Shown one piece after another: positions 12,170 through 20,975 of a DNA stretch of 64,000 bases. The translations under genes and the position numbers were made by a program. The stretch spans positions 2,976,001-3,040,000 of the forward strand of contig NZ_CP107772.1 in NCBI RefSeq assembly GCF_036345155.1, given 5' to 3'. The DNA is from Streptomyces sp. NBC_00582 (GTDB lineage Bacteria; Actinomycetota; Actinomycetes; Streptomycetales; Streptomycetaceae). Under the pieces are notes generated by a model. That model did no database searches. It saw nothing but the letters and a program-made list of their open reading frames with translations, and was not told where the DNA came from. Every line of letters begins with the position of its first letter. The stretch's first letter is position 1.

Positions 12170-12400
12170 TCAGTGGGTGGCGGCGGGCGGCTCCACCGGG
12201 ACGGTCGTGACCGGGGTCTGCGCCTCGGGGACGGTGGCCGGAGCGCCGTCCTCCTTCATCGCCTTGGCCTCGCTCTTGAGGATGCGCATCGACTTGCCGA
12301 GGGCGCGTGCCGTGTCCGGCAGCTTCTTCGAGCCGAACACCAGGACGACGACGACCGCCACGATCAGCAGGTGCCAGGGCTCCAGTCCGTTGCGCAGCAT
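12170..12400 (-). CDS. tatA: TatA/TatE-type twin-arginine translocase subunit
   Basis: This 76-residue protein has one N-terminal membrane helix ([21 protein letters not shown]), the conserved FGSKKLPD hinge and an amphipathic helix ([19 protein letters not shown]), the hallmark layout of TatA. A Pro/Thr-rich acidic tail follows. TatA oligomers form the passage for folded proteins; several proteins in this window (DUF839, GH43-like) carry twin-arginine signals. No tatB or tatC is adjacent, so this may be a second, stand-alone TatA. ATG at 12400 has GGAG/GGGAG upstream. Symbol by family. Confidence 0.9.
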   Translation of the reverse strand: MLRNGLEPWHLLIVAVVVVLVFGSKKLPDTARALGKSMRILKSEAKAMKEDGAPATVPEAQTPVTTVPVEPPAATH

Positions 12401-12439
12401 GCTCCCGACCTCTCCGTCAGCGATGGTTGACCAGCGATG

Positions 12440-12457
12440 GTTGCTATATTGCGCAAC
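12440..12457. promoter_or_regulatory. AT-rich inverted repeat upstream of tatA
   Basis: GTTGC - TATATTGC - GCAAC is an 18-bp dyad in a conspicuous AT-rich patch only 40 bp upstream of the tatA start. A direct repeat CGATGGTTG (12421-12429, 12436-12444) overlaps it. The form resembles sites of small winged-helix repressors such as ArsR proteins; a link to the ArsR encoded 3 kb away is speculative. Confidence 0.35.
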
Positions 12458-12480
12458 TGTACAACCTCGCGGCCCGCGGT

Positions 12481-15462
12481 CTACGGCCGCCGGCGTGCCG
12501 ACCTGCGCAGGGCCAGGGCGTACAGGCCGAGGACGACGACGAGCAGCAGGTAGTACGGCAGCGGCAGCGGGGTCATGCCGAGCCGGGCGCCCAGCGGGCT
12601 CGGCGGCAGCAGCAGGCCGACGGCGCCGAGGACGGCGGCGGCCCGGCCGACCGGGCCCGTCGCGGCTCCGCCCCGGCCGGTGCGCAGCAGCACCATCACC
12701 AGGGCCTGGGTGAGCAGGTTCTCGGTGAACCAGGCGGAGTGGAAGACGGCCGCGTCGTCGACGGCGTCGGGGCCGTGCAGGGCGAGGGCCAGCACCCCGA
12801 AGGTGGCGAGGTCGGCGATCGCGTTGAGCGCGCCGAACCCGGTGAGGAACCGCAGGAACGCACGGGGCCGCAGCTCGGCGGGGCGGCGCAGGGCGGCGGC
12901 GCCGGGACGGTCGTAGGCGAAGGCGAGCTGGGCGGCGTCGAAGCACAGGTTCTGCACGAGCACCTGTGCCGGGAGCATCGGCAGGAAGGGCAGCAACAGG
13001 CCCGCCGTGAGCATCGCGAGGACGTTGCCGAGGTTGGAGGAGAGGGTGACCCGCAGATACGAGGCGATGTTTCCGCCGCTGTAGCGGCCCGCGGTGATCG
13101 TGTGGCCGACGGCGCCGAGATCCTTCTCGCCGAGGACCACGTCGGCGCACTCCCGCGCCACCGCGCAGGCCGAGCGCGGCGCGATGCCGACATCGGCGGC
13201 ACGCAGGGCGGGGGCGTCGTTGACCCCGTCCCCCAGAAACCCGACGGTGTACCCGGCCGCCCGCAGCCCCTCGACGACCCGCGCCTTGTCGGCGGGGGTA
13301 CAGCGGGCGTGGACGGTGAGGGTGGGGGGCACCGGGGCGGGGGCGGGGGCCGAACCGGAACCGGAACCGGGGTCGGCGGCGGGGTGCGAACCGGGGGCCG
13401 GGGCGAAGTGGGAGCCGGGGCCCGGGCGGCAAGCGGGGGCGAGGGCGAGAGTGAAGCCGGGGGCCGGGGCGAGGTCGGAGCCGAAGGCCCGGGTGAGGTC
13501 GGGGTCGTGGGCGAGGCCGGAGCCGGACGCCCCGGTGAGCTCCGGGTCGTGGGCGAGGCCGGAGCCGGACGCCCCGGTGAGCTCCGGGTCGTGGGCGAGG
13601 CCGGAGCCGGACGCCCCGGTGAGCTCCGGGTCGTGGGCGAGGCCGGAGCCGGACGCCCCGGTGAGGTCGGAGCCGCGGTCGAGGGCGAGGCCGGAGCCGG
13701 ACGCCCCGGTGAGGTCGGAGCCGCGGTCGAGGGCGAGGTCGGAGCCGGGGTCGGGGGCGAGGGCGCGGTCGGAGCCGGAGGCCGGGGCGGCTTCCGCGCC
13801 GATGAGGATCCGGTCCGGTTCCCAGCCCAGCTCGCGGCAGATGCGGGCCGCCGTTCCCGGGTGGTCGCCCGTCAGGACGCGTACGGTGACGCCCCTCGCG
13901 GTCAGGCCGCGCAGCGTCTCGGCGGCCTCCGGGACGAGGGGGTCGCGGAAGGTGACCAGGCCGCGGTAGGTGAGGCCACGCTCGTCGGCGGGGGTGTAGG
14001 GGCGGGTGCGCGCGGGGCGCTGCGCGGTGGCGACGGCCAGCAGACGCAGACCGCCGTCCGCCTCGCGCCGGGCGAGCGCCTCCAGCCGGGCCCGTTCCCC
14101 GTCCTCCAGGGAGCACCGGTCCAGGACGTCCTCGACCGCGCCCTTGACCACCAGGGTGTGTGTGCCGGGGCGCGGGCCGCGCACCACCGCGGTGGAGAGC
14201 CGGCGGACGGGGTCATGGGGGACGGCGTCCACGCCGTCGTACGCCTCGGGGTCAAGAGGGGCGGCGTCCGGACCCTCGTACGCCGTCGGATCCGCCGTGG
14301 CCTCCAGCAGGGCCTCGTCGAGCGCGTCCGGCGCGGGGAGTTCGGCCAGATGGAGGGTCCACCAGGCGTTGACCGCGGCCCAGCGCAACGGGACGGGGTC
14401 GGCGTGGCCGTCCGGGCCGAGGGAGCCGTCGACGACCGGGCGGTCCTGGGTGAGCGTGCCGGTCTTGTCGACGCACAGGACGTCGATCGCGCCCAGGTCG
14501 TGCAGCGCGGGCAGTCGCTTGACGATCACGCCGTGGGTACGGGCGAGCAGGGCCGCGCCCCGGGCCAGACAGGTCGTGACGATCACCGGGAGCATCTCGG
14601 GCGTGAGGCCGACCGCCACCGCGACCGCGAACGGCAGGGTCTCCAGGCCCCGGCCGCGCAGGGCGGCGTTCGCCATCAGCACGAGCGGCGGGGTGAGCAG
14701 CATGAAGCGGATCAGCACCCAGGAGATGCCGTGCACCGACCGGTCGAACGCGCTCGCCTCCCGCCGCCCGGGCCCGTCGAGCGTGGCGGCGATACGGGTC
14801 CGCGCCCCGGTGGCGAGGACCACGGCGGTGGCGCTGCCGGAGGCGACGTCGCTGCCCTGGAAACAGAGGTGGGACTCGGCGTCCCCGCCCGGCGTCCGCT
14901 CCGCGGACTTCGCGACCGGCGCCGACTCCCCCGTCAGCGCCGCCTGGTGCACGGTGAGGCCCCGGGCGCGCAGCAGTCGTACGTCCGCCGGGACGAGGTC
15001 GCCCGGGCCGAGCCGGATCACATCGCCCGGCACCAGGTCGGCGACCGGCAGCTCGCGGGGGCGGGGCGGCTGCCCGTCGGCGGGGCGGCGCAGCACGGTG
15101 GCCGTGCCCGCGACCAGTTCGCGCAGCTCGGCGAGGGACCGGTCGGCGCGGTGTTCGCCGTGTGCGCGCAGCACGACACTGACCGCGACGAGGGCGAGGA
15201 TCACCGCGGCGGTGCCCCAGGACGCGACGAGCGCGGAGACCAGCCCGAGGACGAGCAGGACGGCGGTGAAGGGGTCCTGGGTGCCGCGCAGCAGCAGCCG
15301 GGGCCAGGAGGCCGGGCGGGTGGCGGGAGGTGGGGCGCCGCCGGTGTCGGCGAGCCGGGCGGCCGCCTCGGCCTCGGTCAGCCCGCGCGGCCCGCTCTCC
15401 AGGCGGCGCAGCACCTGCAGGGCGGTGCCGTCGTCCCCGGCGACGGGTGCCTCAGAGACCAC
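12481..15462 (-). CDS. Cation (Mg2+-type) P-type ATPase with repeat-expanded insertion
   Basis: About 993 residues with the order of an MgtA-like transporter: N-terminal cation-ATPase domain, paired membrane helices, actuator loop with [11 protein letters not shown], the membrane motif [12 protein letters not shown], phosphorylation site DKTGT (Asp near 332), ATP-binding domain, LTGDHPG, hinge [18 protein letters not shown] and a C-terminal helix bundle. The PEML motif and late helices favour magnesium. Oddly, where a short linker should precede [16 protein letters not shown], there is a low-complexity stretch of roughly 150 residues built on repeats. GTG at 15462 overlaps the arsR stop by 11 bp; a GTG at 15534 is an alternative. 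Probably an arsR-linked operon. The insertion should lie in the cytoplasmic catalytic unit. Confidence 0.88.
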   Translation of the reverse strand: MVSEAPVAGDDGTALQVLRRLESGPRGLTEAEAAARLADTGGAPPPATRPASWPRLLLRGTQDPFTAVLLVLGLVSALVASWGTAAVILALVAVSVVLRAHGEHRADRSLAELRELVAGTATVLRRPADGQPPRPRELPVADLVPGDVIRLGPGDLVPADVRLLRARGLTVHQAALTGESAPVAKSAERTPGGDAESHLCFQGSDVASGSATAVVLATGARTRIAATLDGPGRREASAFDRSVHGISWVLIRFMLLTPPLVLMANAALRGRGLETLPFAVAVAVGLTPEMLPVIVTTCLARGAALLARTHGVIVKRLPALHDLGAIDVLCVDKTGTLTQDRPVVDGSLGPDGHADPVPLRWAAVNAWWTLHLAELPAPDALDEALLEATADPTAYEGPDAAPLDPEAYDGVDAVPHDPVRRLSTAVVRGPRPGTHTLVVKGAVEDVLDRCSLEDGERARLEALARREADGGLRLLAVATAQRPARTRPYTPADERGLTYRGLVTFRDPLVPEAAETLRGLTARGVTVRVLTGDHPGTAARICRELGWEPDRILIGAEAAPASGSDRALAPDPGSDLALDRGSDLTGASGSGLALDRGSDLTGASGSGLAHDPELTGASGSGLAHDPELTGASGSGLAHDPELTGASGSGLAHDPDLTRAFGSDLAPAPGFTLALAPACRPGPGSHFAPAPGSHPAADPGSGSGSAPAPAPVPPTLTVHARCTPADKARVVEGLRAAGYTVGFLGDGVNDAPALRAADVGIAPRSACAVARECADVVLGEKDLGAVGHTITAGRYSGGNIASYLRVTLSSNLGNVLAMLTAGLLLPFLPMLPAQVLVQNLCFDAAQLAFAYDRPGAAALRRPAELRPRAFLRFLTGFGALNAIADLATFGVLALALHGPDAVDDAAVFHSAWFTENLLTQALVMVLLRTGRGGAATGPVGRAAAVLGAVGLLLPPSPLGARLGMTPLPLPYYLLLVVVLGLYALALRRSARRRP
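13513..13734. repeat. Coding tandem array: three 42-bp and two 48-bp units
   Basis: Three near-identical 42-bp units occupy 13513-13638 (protein [14 protein letters not shown]), followed by two 48-bp variants at 13639-13734 ([16 protein letters not shown]). Degenerate copies extend the low-complexity zone to about 13330-13800. All unit lengths are multiples of three, so copy-number change keeps the ATPase frame open. Confidence 0.92.
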
Positions 15463-15883
15463 GGAGCCGAACGGCCGGGCGCACGGCCCCGGCGACACGG
15501 TCGGCCCCGACGGCGGCGTCGGGACCCACGGCACCGTCCGCGCCCACGGCCCGGTCGGTCCGGTCGGTCCGGTCGGTCCGGTCGGTCCGGTCGGCCAGGC
15601 GGTGCAGGGTGAGGCGGACGACGTCGACGACGTCCGGGGCGTCGACGAAGTAGATCTGGCGGCGGCCCTCGCGGCGGGAGCGGACGAGTCCGGCGAGCTT
15701 CAGTTTGGTCAGGTGCTGGCTGACGGCGGGCAGCGCGCCGCCGACCCGCTCGGCGAGCCCGGTCACATCGCTCTCGCCCTGGGCCAGCGCCCACACGATG
15801 TGCAGCCGGGCCGGGGAGGCGAGCAGCCCGAAGGTCTCGGCCGCGTGCGCCAGCACATCGGCGGCGGGATCCTCGAACGTCAC
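15452..15883 (-). CDS. ArsR-family transcriptional repressor
   Basis: This 143-residue winged-helix regulator has the core LLASPARLHIVWALAQGESDVTGLAERVGGALPAVSQHL interrupted by nothing; it is the usual ArsR helix-turn-helix followed by the wing RREGRRQIYFVDAP. I see no CxC alpha-3 metal site, so the inducer is not obvious. GTG at 15883 is preceded by GAGGAGG at 8 nt, a strong choice. The C-terminus is unusual: a short repeat of Asp-Arg-Thr and then a low-complexity Ala/Gly/Val/Asp tail. Its end overlaps the start of the P-type ATPase, which it probably regulates together with itself. Confidence 0.88.
   Translation of the reverse strand: MTFEDPAADVLAHAAETFGLLASPARLHIVWALAQGESDVTGLAERVGGALPAVSQHLTKLKLAGLVRSRREGRRQIYFVDAPDVVDVVRLTLHRLADRTDRTDRTDRTDRAVGADGAVGPDAAVGADRVAGAVRPAVRLRGL
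15553..15595. repeat. Nine-bp coding microsatellite in arsR
   Basis: About 4.8 copies of GGTCGGTCC in tandem encode (Asp-Arg-Thr)n near the ArsR C-terminus. The period of three codons preserves frame. Confidence 0.9.
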
Positions 15884-15984
15884 GGTGGTCGACCTCCTCG
15901 GCCGGGGGTGAGCCGGTTCAGTGTAGGGGGCGGCCGGTTGCGACCTCGTACGTCTGTTCAACGCGCGTACAGAAGTGGGACGTT

Positions 15985-16374
15985 GGGACATACGAGCCAC
16001 GACGAGATCGACACGTCCGCATGCGGGCGAACCGCGACTTCATGCACCGCGCGGTCGCCCATCTGGCCCGGGACGCGGGCATCCGCCAGTTCCTCGACAT
16101 CGGCAGCGGCCTCCCCACCTCCCCCAACCTCCACGAGATCGTCCAGGCCGAGGCGCCCGACGCCCGGGTGGTGTACGTCGACAACGATCCGCTCGTCCTC
16201 GCCCTCTCCAGGAATCTGCTGGGGAGCACGCACGAGGGGCGCACGGTCCATCTGGATGCGGACATGCGCGACCCGGCGGGGATCCTGGCCGCGCCGGAGT
16301 TCCGCGAGACGCTGGACCTGGAGCGGCCCGTCGCCCCGACGGTGATCGCGATCGTCCACTCGCGCAAACCCTGA
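15985..16374 (+). pseudogene. Remnant of a DUF574-type SAM-dependent methyltransferase
   Basis: A 117-codon frame from 16021 encodes RANRDFMHRAVAHLARDAG, the SAM-site segment FLDIGSGLPTSPN and VVYVDNDPLVLA, the core of the Methyltransf_19/DUF574 family, whose members are about 270 residues. It stops at ERPVAPTVIAIVHSRKP, before the rest of the domain. Just upstream, in a different frame, 15985-16018 reads GHTSHDEIDTS, which resembles the normal N-terminus, so the YDYxLGGKD part appears deleted with a frame change near 16018-16024. Truncation at both ends and loss of the N-terminal motif point to a decayed gene. Confidence 0.7.
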
Positions 16375-16669
16375 GCACACGGCGGCCCGGCACACACCCC
16401 GACCCGGCACACTCCGCGACCCGACGCCCTCCGCAATTTTGACGATCATTCAATCCACCTGCGGCTATGCTCCCTTTCGCCCCCTCCGGTCCCGTCCCAC
16501 ATCACGATGCGGCAGCAGCACCTCACCCCAAGTGGTTGGTTACTTGACTACCAGCGGTCACACACGGTTGGCTCCGAGCCAGCGATAGCGTCTCGCCGGC
16601 GCACACCCCGTCGCTCCGGCGGCGCTCGCCCCGTCCTCATGCTCTGCGCACAGCGAGGTGCAGCCCCCC

Positions 16670-17686
16670 ATGAACAGTCCCCTCCCCGCCTCACCGCCCC
16701 CGAGACCCTCCGGCTCCGACGGATCCGTGCGTCTGACCGTCCTCGCGGTCGCCTGCTGTCTTCTCCTCGCCGGCTGCTCCGGCGACGGCTCGTCCGACGC
16801 GGACGGGGCGAGCGGCTCCGGCGACCGGATGAAGGTCGCGCTGGTCACCCACGGCGCCGAGGGCGACGCCTTCTGGGAGCTGGTGCGCAAGGGCGCGGAG
16901 GCGGCGGCCGCCAAGGACGGCGTCGAGCTGACCTACGGGAGCGACGCGGACGCGTCCGGGCAGGCCGAGTTGGTGCGGGACGCGGTCCGCGACAAGGTGG
17001 ACGGCATCGCGCTGACGCTGGCCAAGCCGCAGGCCATGAAGACCCCGGTGGCGGCGGCGAAGTCGGCGGGGATCCCCGTGGTCGGCCTCAACTCCGGTAT
17101 GGACGACTGGCAGTCGACGGGGGTGCTGGAGTACTTCGGGCAGGACGAGAGCGTCGCGGGCCGCGCGGTCGGCGACAAACTCACCGGCCTCGGTGCGAAG
17201 CACGCCCTGTGCGTCATCCACGAGCGCGGCAACATCTCACTGGAGGCGCGCTGCGCGGGCGTGAAGAAGACGTTCACCGGCGAGACCGAGATGCTCTACG
17301 TCGACGGGACCGACATGGACGCGATGTCCGCCGCCGTGACGGCACGGCTCCAGCAGGATGCCGGCATCGACGAAGTGATCGCCAACGGGGCGCAGTTCGC
17401 GCTCGCCGCGGTGAAGGCGGCGAAGAAGGCGGGCAGTAGGGCGAAGATCGCCACCTTCGACCTCAACAAGGACATGGTCGGGGCGGTCCGCGCCGGCAGT
17501 GTGCAGTTCGCGGTGGACCAACAGCCGTATCTCCAGGGCTATCTGGCCGTGGACGCGCTCTGGCTGTACCGGACGAACGGCAACATCAGCGGAGGCGGTG
17601 TGTCCCCCGTGCTGACGGGGCCGGCCTTCGTGACGAAGACCAATGTCTCCGACGTGGCGCGCTACGCCGCCAACGGAACGCGCTGA
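16670..17686 (+). CDS. Orphan sugar-type ABC substrate-binding lipoprotein
   Basis: This 338-residue periplasmic-binding-protein-like lipoprotein has a lipobox LLLAGC in its signal peptide and the Peripla_BP_4 fold typical of ribose/galactose-type binders (MKVALVTHGAEGDAFWELVRKGAE, VDGIALTLAKP, GIPVVGLNSG, IATFDLNKD, QFAVDQQPYLQGYLAVDAL). No permease or ATPase is adjacent. ATG at 16670 follows GAGGTG at 9 nt. It is co-directional with, and ends 70 bp before, the conservon 1 kinase, so it may serve as that sensor's extracellular ligand receptor. That role is inference. Confidence 0.88.
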   Translation: MNSPLPASPPPRPSGSDGSVRLTVLAVACCLLLAGCSGDGSSDADGASGSGDRMKVALVTHGAEGDAFWELVRKGAEAAAAKDGVELTYGSDADASGQAELVRDAVRDKVDGIALTLAKPQAMKTPVAAAKSAGIPVVGLNSGMDDWQSTGVLEYFGQDESVAGRAVGDKLTGLGAKHALCVIHERGNISLEARCAGVKKTFTGETEMLYVDGTDMDAMSAAVTARLQQDAGIDEVIANGAQFALAAVKAAKKAGSRAKIATFDLNKDMVGAVRAGSVQFAVDQQPYLQGYLAVDALWLYRTNGNISGGGVSPVLTGPAFVTKTNVSDVARYAANGTR

Positions 17687-17756
17687 CCGGGCGGTTCACG
17701 CCGGTCCCCGACCCTCCCCGTATCCCCGCTCCCCCGCTGATCACCCTAGGACGACG

Positions 17757-20700
17757 ATGTCTCCACGGACAGGTGCCCGGCGCCGGCGTCTCGGCTCCAT
17801 ACGTCTCTCCCTGATCCTGCTCGCGCTGGTGCCCGGTGTCACCCTCGCCGCCATGTGGGGTGTGACGACGATCCAGATGTTCTCGGAGGGGCTGCGGCTG
17901 CGCACCCAGACCGAACTGAGCCGCTCCACGGGTGCCATGGGCACCGAGGCGACCCTCGCGCTGCAGCAGGAGCGTAGTCTGTCGGCCGTGTGGCTGGCGT
18001 CGGGCGGCGACGCCGCCCGGTCCGCGCTGGACGCCCAGCGCAGGAGGACGGACACGGCGGTCGCCAAGCTGGTCTCCCGGGCCGACGACATCCAGCAGGC
18101 GCCCGAGCGGGTCAAGGACCAGTTGTACTCGGTCGTGGCCTCGGTGAGCAGCCTGGAGTACTACCGGGGCCAGGTGGACCGGCCCACCGGCATCACCGCC
18201 GCGCAGGCCCTGGACCAGTACACCTCGATCATCGACGTCCAGATCCACGCCTTCCAGGCGCTGTCGCAGGTCGACGACGGCGACCTCACCTCGCAGGCCG
18301 GCCCGCTCGTCGCCCTGGAGCACGCGGCGGAACTGGTCTCGGAGGAGGATCTCCGGCTGACGCTGGCCGGCCCCGAGGGGCGGATGAACCAGGAGACCTG
18401 GTCGCAGTTCACCCAACTGGTGAACACCCGCCGGTGGCTGGTGGAGGACCAGATCGTCCCCTCCCTCACCGGCGAGGCGAAGAACGAGACCGAGAAGATC
18501 CTCACGAGCTACCAGTGGCAGATCCTGCAGTCCATCGAGGACAAGGTGCTCGCGGCCGGGGCCGAGCGGGACAAGAAGGGCCTCGTCGTCCTGCCGGACG
18601 TGCAGAAGCAGTGGCGGGCCGCGCTCATCGAGGTCTCCGACCAGTACTCGGCGCTCATCCAGCAGCAGACCACGGCGCTGCTCCAGCACAGCGCGGACAA
18701 CGCGCGCGGCCTGCTCATCAAGGCCGCCTCGCTGAGCGCCGGCGGTCTCGTCGCGCTGCTGCTCTGCGTCGGCATGTCCTGGCGGATCACGCGTTCGCTG
18801 TCCCGGCGGCTGCGCGGGCTGCGGATGGCGACCCTGAGCCTCGCGCACGAACGGCTCCCGGACGTGGTGGCACGGCTGGACCGGGGAGAGACGGTCGACG
18901 TGGACTCGGCGACCCCGCCGCTGGACTACGGCGGTGACGAACTCGGCCAGGTGGCCGCGGCGTTCAACACGGCACAGCGCACCGCCGTGCACACCGCGGT
19001 CGAACTCGCCGACACCCGGCGGGGTTTCCAGAAGGTCATCCTCGGCATCGCCCGGCAGAGCCAGAACCTGGTCAACCTCCAGCTCAGCAAGCTGGACGCG
19101 CTGGAGCGCGCCCACCAGGACCCGGACGTGCTCAAGGGGCTGTACGAACTCGACTCCACGGCGAGCCAGTTGCGCCGCTACGAGGAGAACCTCGTCATCA
19201 TCAGCGGCGGCCGGCCCGGTCGTAGCTGGTCGGAGCCGGTGGCGCTGATCGACATCCTGCGCAGCGCGGTCGGCGAGGTCGCCCAGTACCAGCGGGTGGA
19301 GGTGCACACCGAGGAGGACCTCTCCATCGCCCCGCCGGCGGTGGCCGACGTGATCCATCTGCTGGCCGAGCTGATCGACAACGCGACCTCGTACTCGCCG
19401 GCGCCGAGCCCGGTCGGGGTGCGGGCCGCGATGGTGGCCAAGGGGCTGGCGATCGAGGTCGAGGACCGCGGGCTCGGTCTGTCCGAGGAGGACTACGACT
19501 CCTTCAACGCGCAGTTGGCGGTGGCGCCGCAGTTCGACGTGGTGGCGCTCGCCGACGACCTGCGGCTCGGTATGTTCGTGATCGCCCGGCTGGCCACCCG
19601 GCACGGCATCGCGGTGACCCTGCGCCCCTCGCCGTACGGCGGCGTCACGGCGATCGTCCTGGTCCCGCACGACATCGTGGTCCGCGAGGCCGACCTACGG
19701 CAGCCCCCCGTCCCCCCGACGGCACCCGAGCCGGAGCCGGACCAGACCGACACGATACGCAGGCTGTCGCAGGCCCTACGGGGGCTGTCCGAGGACGAGC
19801 AGCCGTCGGACATGGCCCCGGAACCGTCCGCCGCGGCAAGGGAGCCATCCGGCGCGGCGCCTGCGCGGGACGTCTCCGGCCCGGACCCCGAGCACAGCAG
19901 GCCCGACGGCGAGCGCGCCGCCCCGCTGCCGCGGCGCGACAAGGCCGCCGCGATACGCGACGCGTCCACTCCGACCGGCGGACCACGACACGCGCCCCCC
20001 ACTCCGACCCACCCCGAACCCACCTCACCGCCCCCGGCGCCCACCACGCCGCCCCAGACCGACACCCCGCCGCCCCAGGCAAGCGCCTCGCCATCTCCGG
20101 GAAACACCGCGCTGTCCCCGGCGGACACCCGGCGCTCCCCGGCAGACACCGCGTCCCACCCGGCAGACACCGCGTCCTCCCCGGCAGACACCGCGTCCCA
20201 CCCGGAACCCACCTCGCCCTTCCAGGCAAACACGGCGCCCTCCCAGGCAAACACCTTGCCGCCCCCGGCAAGCACCGCGCTGCCCCCGGCCCGGCCCTCC
20301 GAGGCGGGCGCCGCGTCCGCCCCGGCAGACACCCCGCCGCCCCCCGCGAGCACCGCGCTGCCCCCTGCGGACGCCTCGTCCACCCCTGTGGGCACCCCGC
20401 CGCCCCCGGCAGACACCCCGCCGCCCCCGGCAAGCACCGCGCTGCCCCCCGCGGACGCCTCGTCCACCCCTGTGGGCACCCCGCCGCCCCCGGCAAGCAC
20501 CGCACTGCCCCCCGCGGACGCCTCGTCCACCCCTGTGGGCACCCCGCCGCCCCCGGCAGGCATCTCGCCGTCCTCGACCAGCACCCCGCCCTCCCCGGCA
20601 GAGGCCGCGTCTTCCCCGGCAGAGACCCTGCGCTCCCCGGAGGGCGCCGCGTCCGCCTCGGGACGCACCGCAGCCGAGGAGGGAGGCGTCCCGCGCTCGC

Positions 20701-20975
20701 CCCGGCCCGGGGGGCTCAGGCCGTTGCCGCGGCGGGTTCCGCAGACCAGTCTCGCCGCCGAGTTGCGCGAGGAGGCGCCGCCCTGTGAGGAGGACGACTT
20801 CCCCGACGACTTCACCGCGGAGCGCGCGGCCTCTTCCCTCGCCGGTTTCCAGCGCGGCACGCTGCAGGCACGCGACGACGCCGACACCGACGTACCGCCG
20901 CCGGGTCCGGCCGAGCCGGCGGTCACCGCCGCAGGCGCCCCCCAGACACCCACCCCGCCCGCCGACCGCTCATGA
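17757..20975 (+). CDS. cvnA: Conservon sensor-kinase-like protein CvnA (copy 1), nitrate-sensor type
   Basis: This 1072-residue membrane protein has TM1 at about 20-42, an extracytoplasmic NIT-type domain (LALQQERSLSAVWLASGG), TM2 at about 318-340, a HAMP-like linker, and an ATPase module with N-box LIDNATSYSP and G1 box VEDRGLGLS. CvnA proteins act with CvnB-D in a membrane complex likened to a G-protein-coupled receptor. The segment that normally contains the phosphoacceptor DH reads ELDSTASQLRRYEEN, with Ser467 where His is expected. The C-terminal 400 or so residues are a Pro/Ala/Thr-rich tail with 21-residue repeats. AGGA precedes ATG 17757; the stop overlaps cvnB. Confidence 0.9.
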   Translation: MSPRTGARRRRLGSIRLSLILLALVPGVTLAAMWGVTTIQMFSEGLRLRTQTELSRSTGAMGTEATLALQQERSLSAVWLASGGDAARSALDAQRRRTDTAVAKLVSRADDIQQAPERVKDQLYSVVASVSSLEYYRGQVDRPTGITAAQALDQYTSIIDVQIHAFQALSQVDDGDLTSQAGPLVALEHAAELVSEEDLRLTLAGPEGRMNQETWSQFTQLVNTRRWLVEDQIVPSLTGEAKNETEKILTSYQWQILQSIEDKVLAAGAERDKKGLVVLPDVQKQWRAALIEVSDQYSALIQQQTTALLQHSADNARGLLIKAASLSAGGLVALLLCVGMSWRITRSLSRRLRGLRMATLSLAHERLPDVVARLDRGETVDVDSATPPLDYGGDELGQVAAAFNTAQRTAVHTAVELADTRRGFQKVILGIARQSQNLVNLQLSKLDALERAHQDPDVLKGLYELDSTASQLRRYEENLVIISGGRPGRSWSEPVALIDILRSAVGEVAQYQRVEVHTEEDLSIAPPAVADVIHLLAELIDNATSYSPAPSPVGVRAAMVAKGLAIEVEDRGLGLSEEDYDSFNAQLAVAPQFDVVALADDLRLGMFVIARLATRHGIAVTLRPSPYGGVTAIVLVPHDIVVREADLRQPPVPPTAPEPEPDQTDTIRRLSQALRGLSEDEQPSDMAPEPSAAAREPSGAAPARDVSGPDPEHSRPDGERAAPLPRRDKAAAIRDASTPTGGPRHAPPTPTHPEPTSPPPAPTTPPQTDTPPPQASASPSPGNTALSPADTRRSPADTASHPADTASSPADTASHPEPTSPFQANTAPSQANTLPPPASTALPPARPSEAGAASAPADTPPPPASTALPPADASSTPVGTPPPPADTPPPPASTALPPADASSTPVGTPPPPASTALPPADASSTPVGTPPPPAGISPSSTSTPPSPAEAASSPAETLRSPEGAASASGRTAAEEGGVPRSPRPGGLRPLPRRVPQTSLAAELREEAPPCEEDDFPDDFTAERAASSLAGFQRGTLQARDDADTDVPPPGPAEPAVTAAGAPQTPTPPADRS
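20334..20543. repeat. Sixty-three-bp coding tandem repeats in the CvnA1 tail
   Basis: Three near-identical 63-bp units lie at 20334-20396, 20418-20480 and 20481-20543, separated once by a 21-bp partial unit (20397-20417). Each encodes the 21 residues PPPPASTALPPADASS then TPVGT. They sit within a longer, more degenerate Pro-rich tail (about 19980-20680). Confidence 0.92.

Noticed and set aside
13513..13734. Tandem array read as a CRISPR
   Set aside because: Units are contiguous without unique spacers and lie in a coding frame; no cas genes are present.
12307..15612. An 1101-codon plus-strand frame opposite the P-type ATPase
   Set aside because: Composition follows the third codon positions of the ATPase gene; no recognisable domain or start signal.
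17643..17756. Longer N-terminus for CvnA1 from upstream in-frame codons
   Set aside because: It would overlap the binding-protein gene and lacks a ribosome site, whereas AGGA precedes the ATG at 17757.
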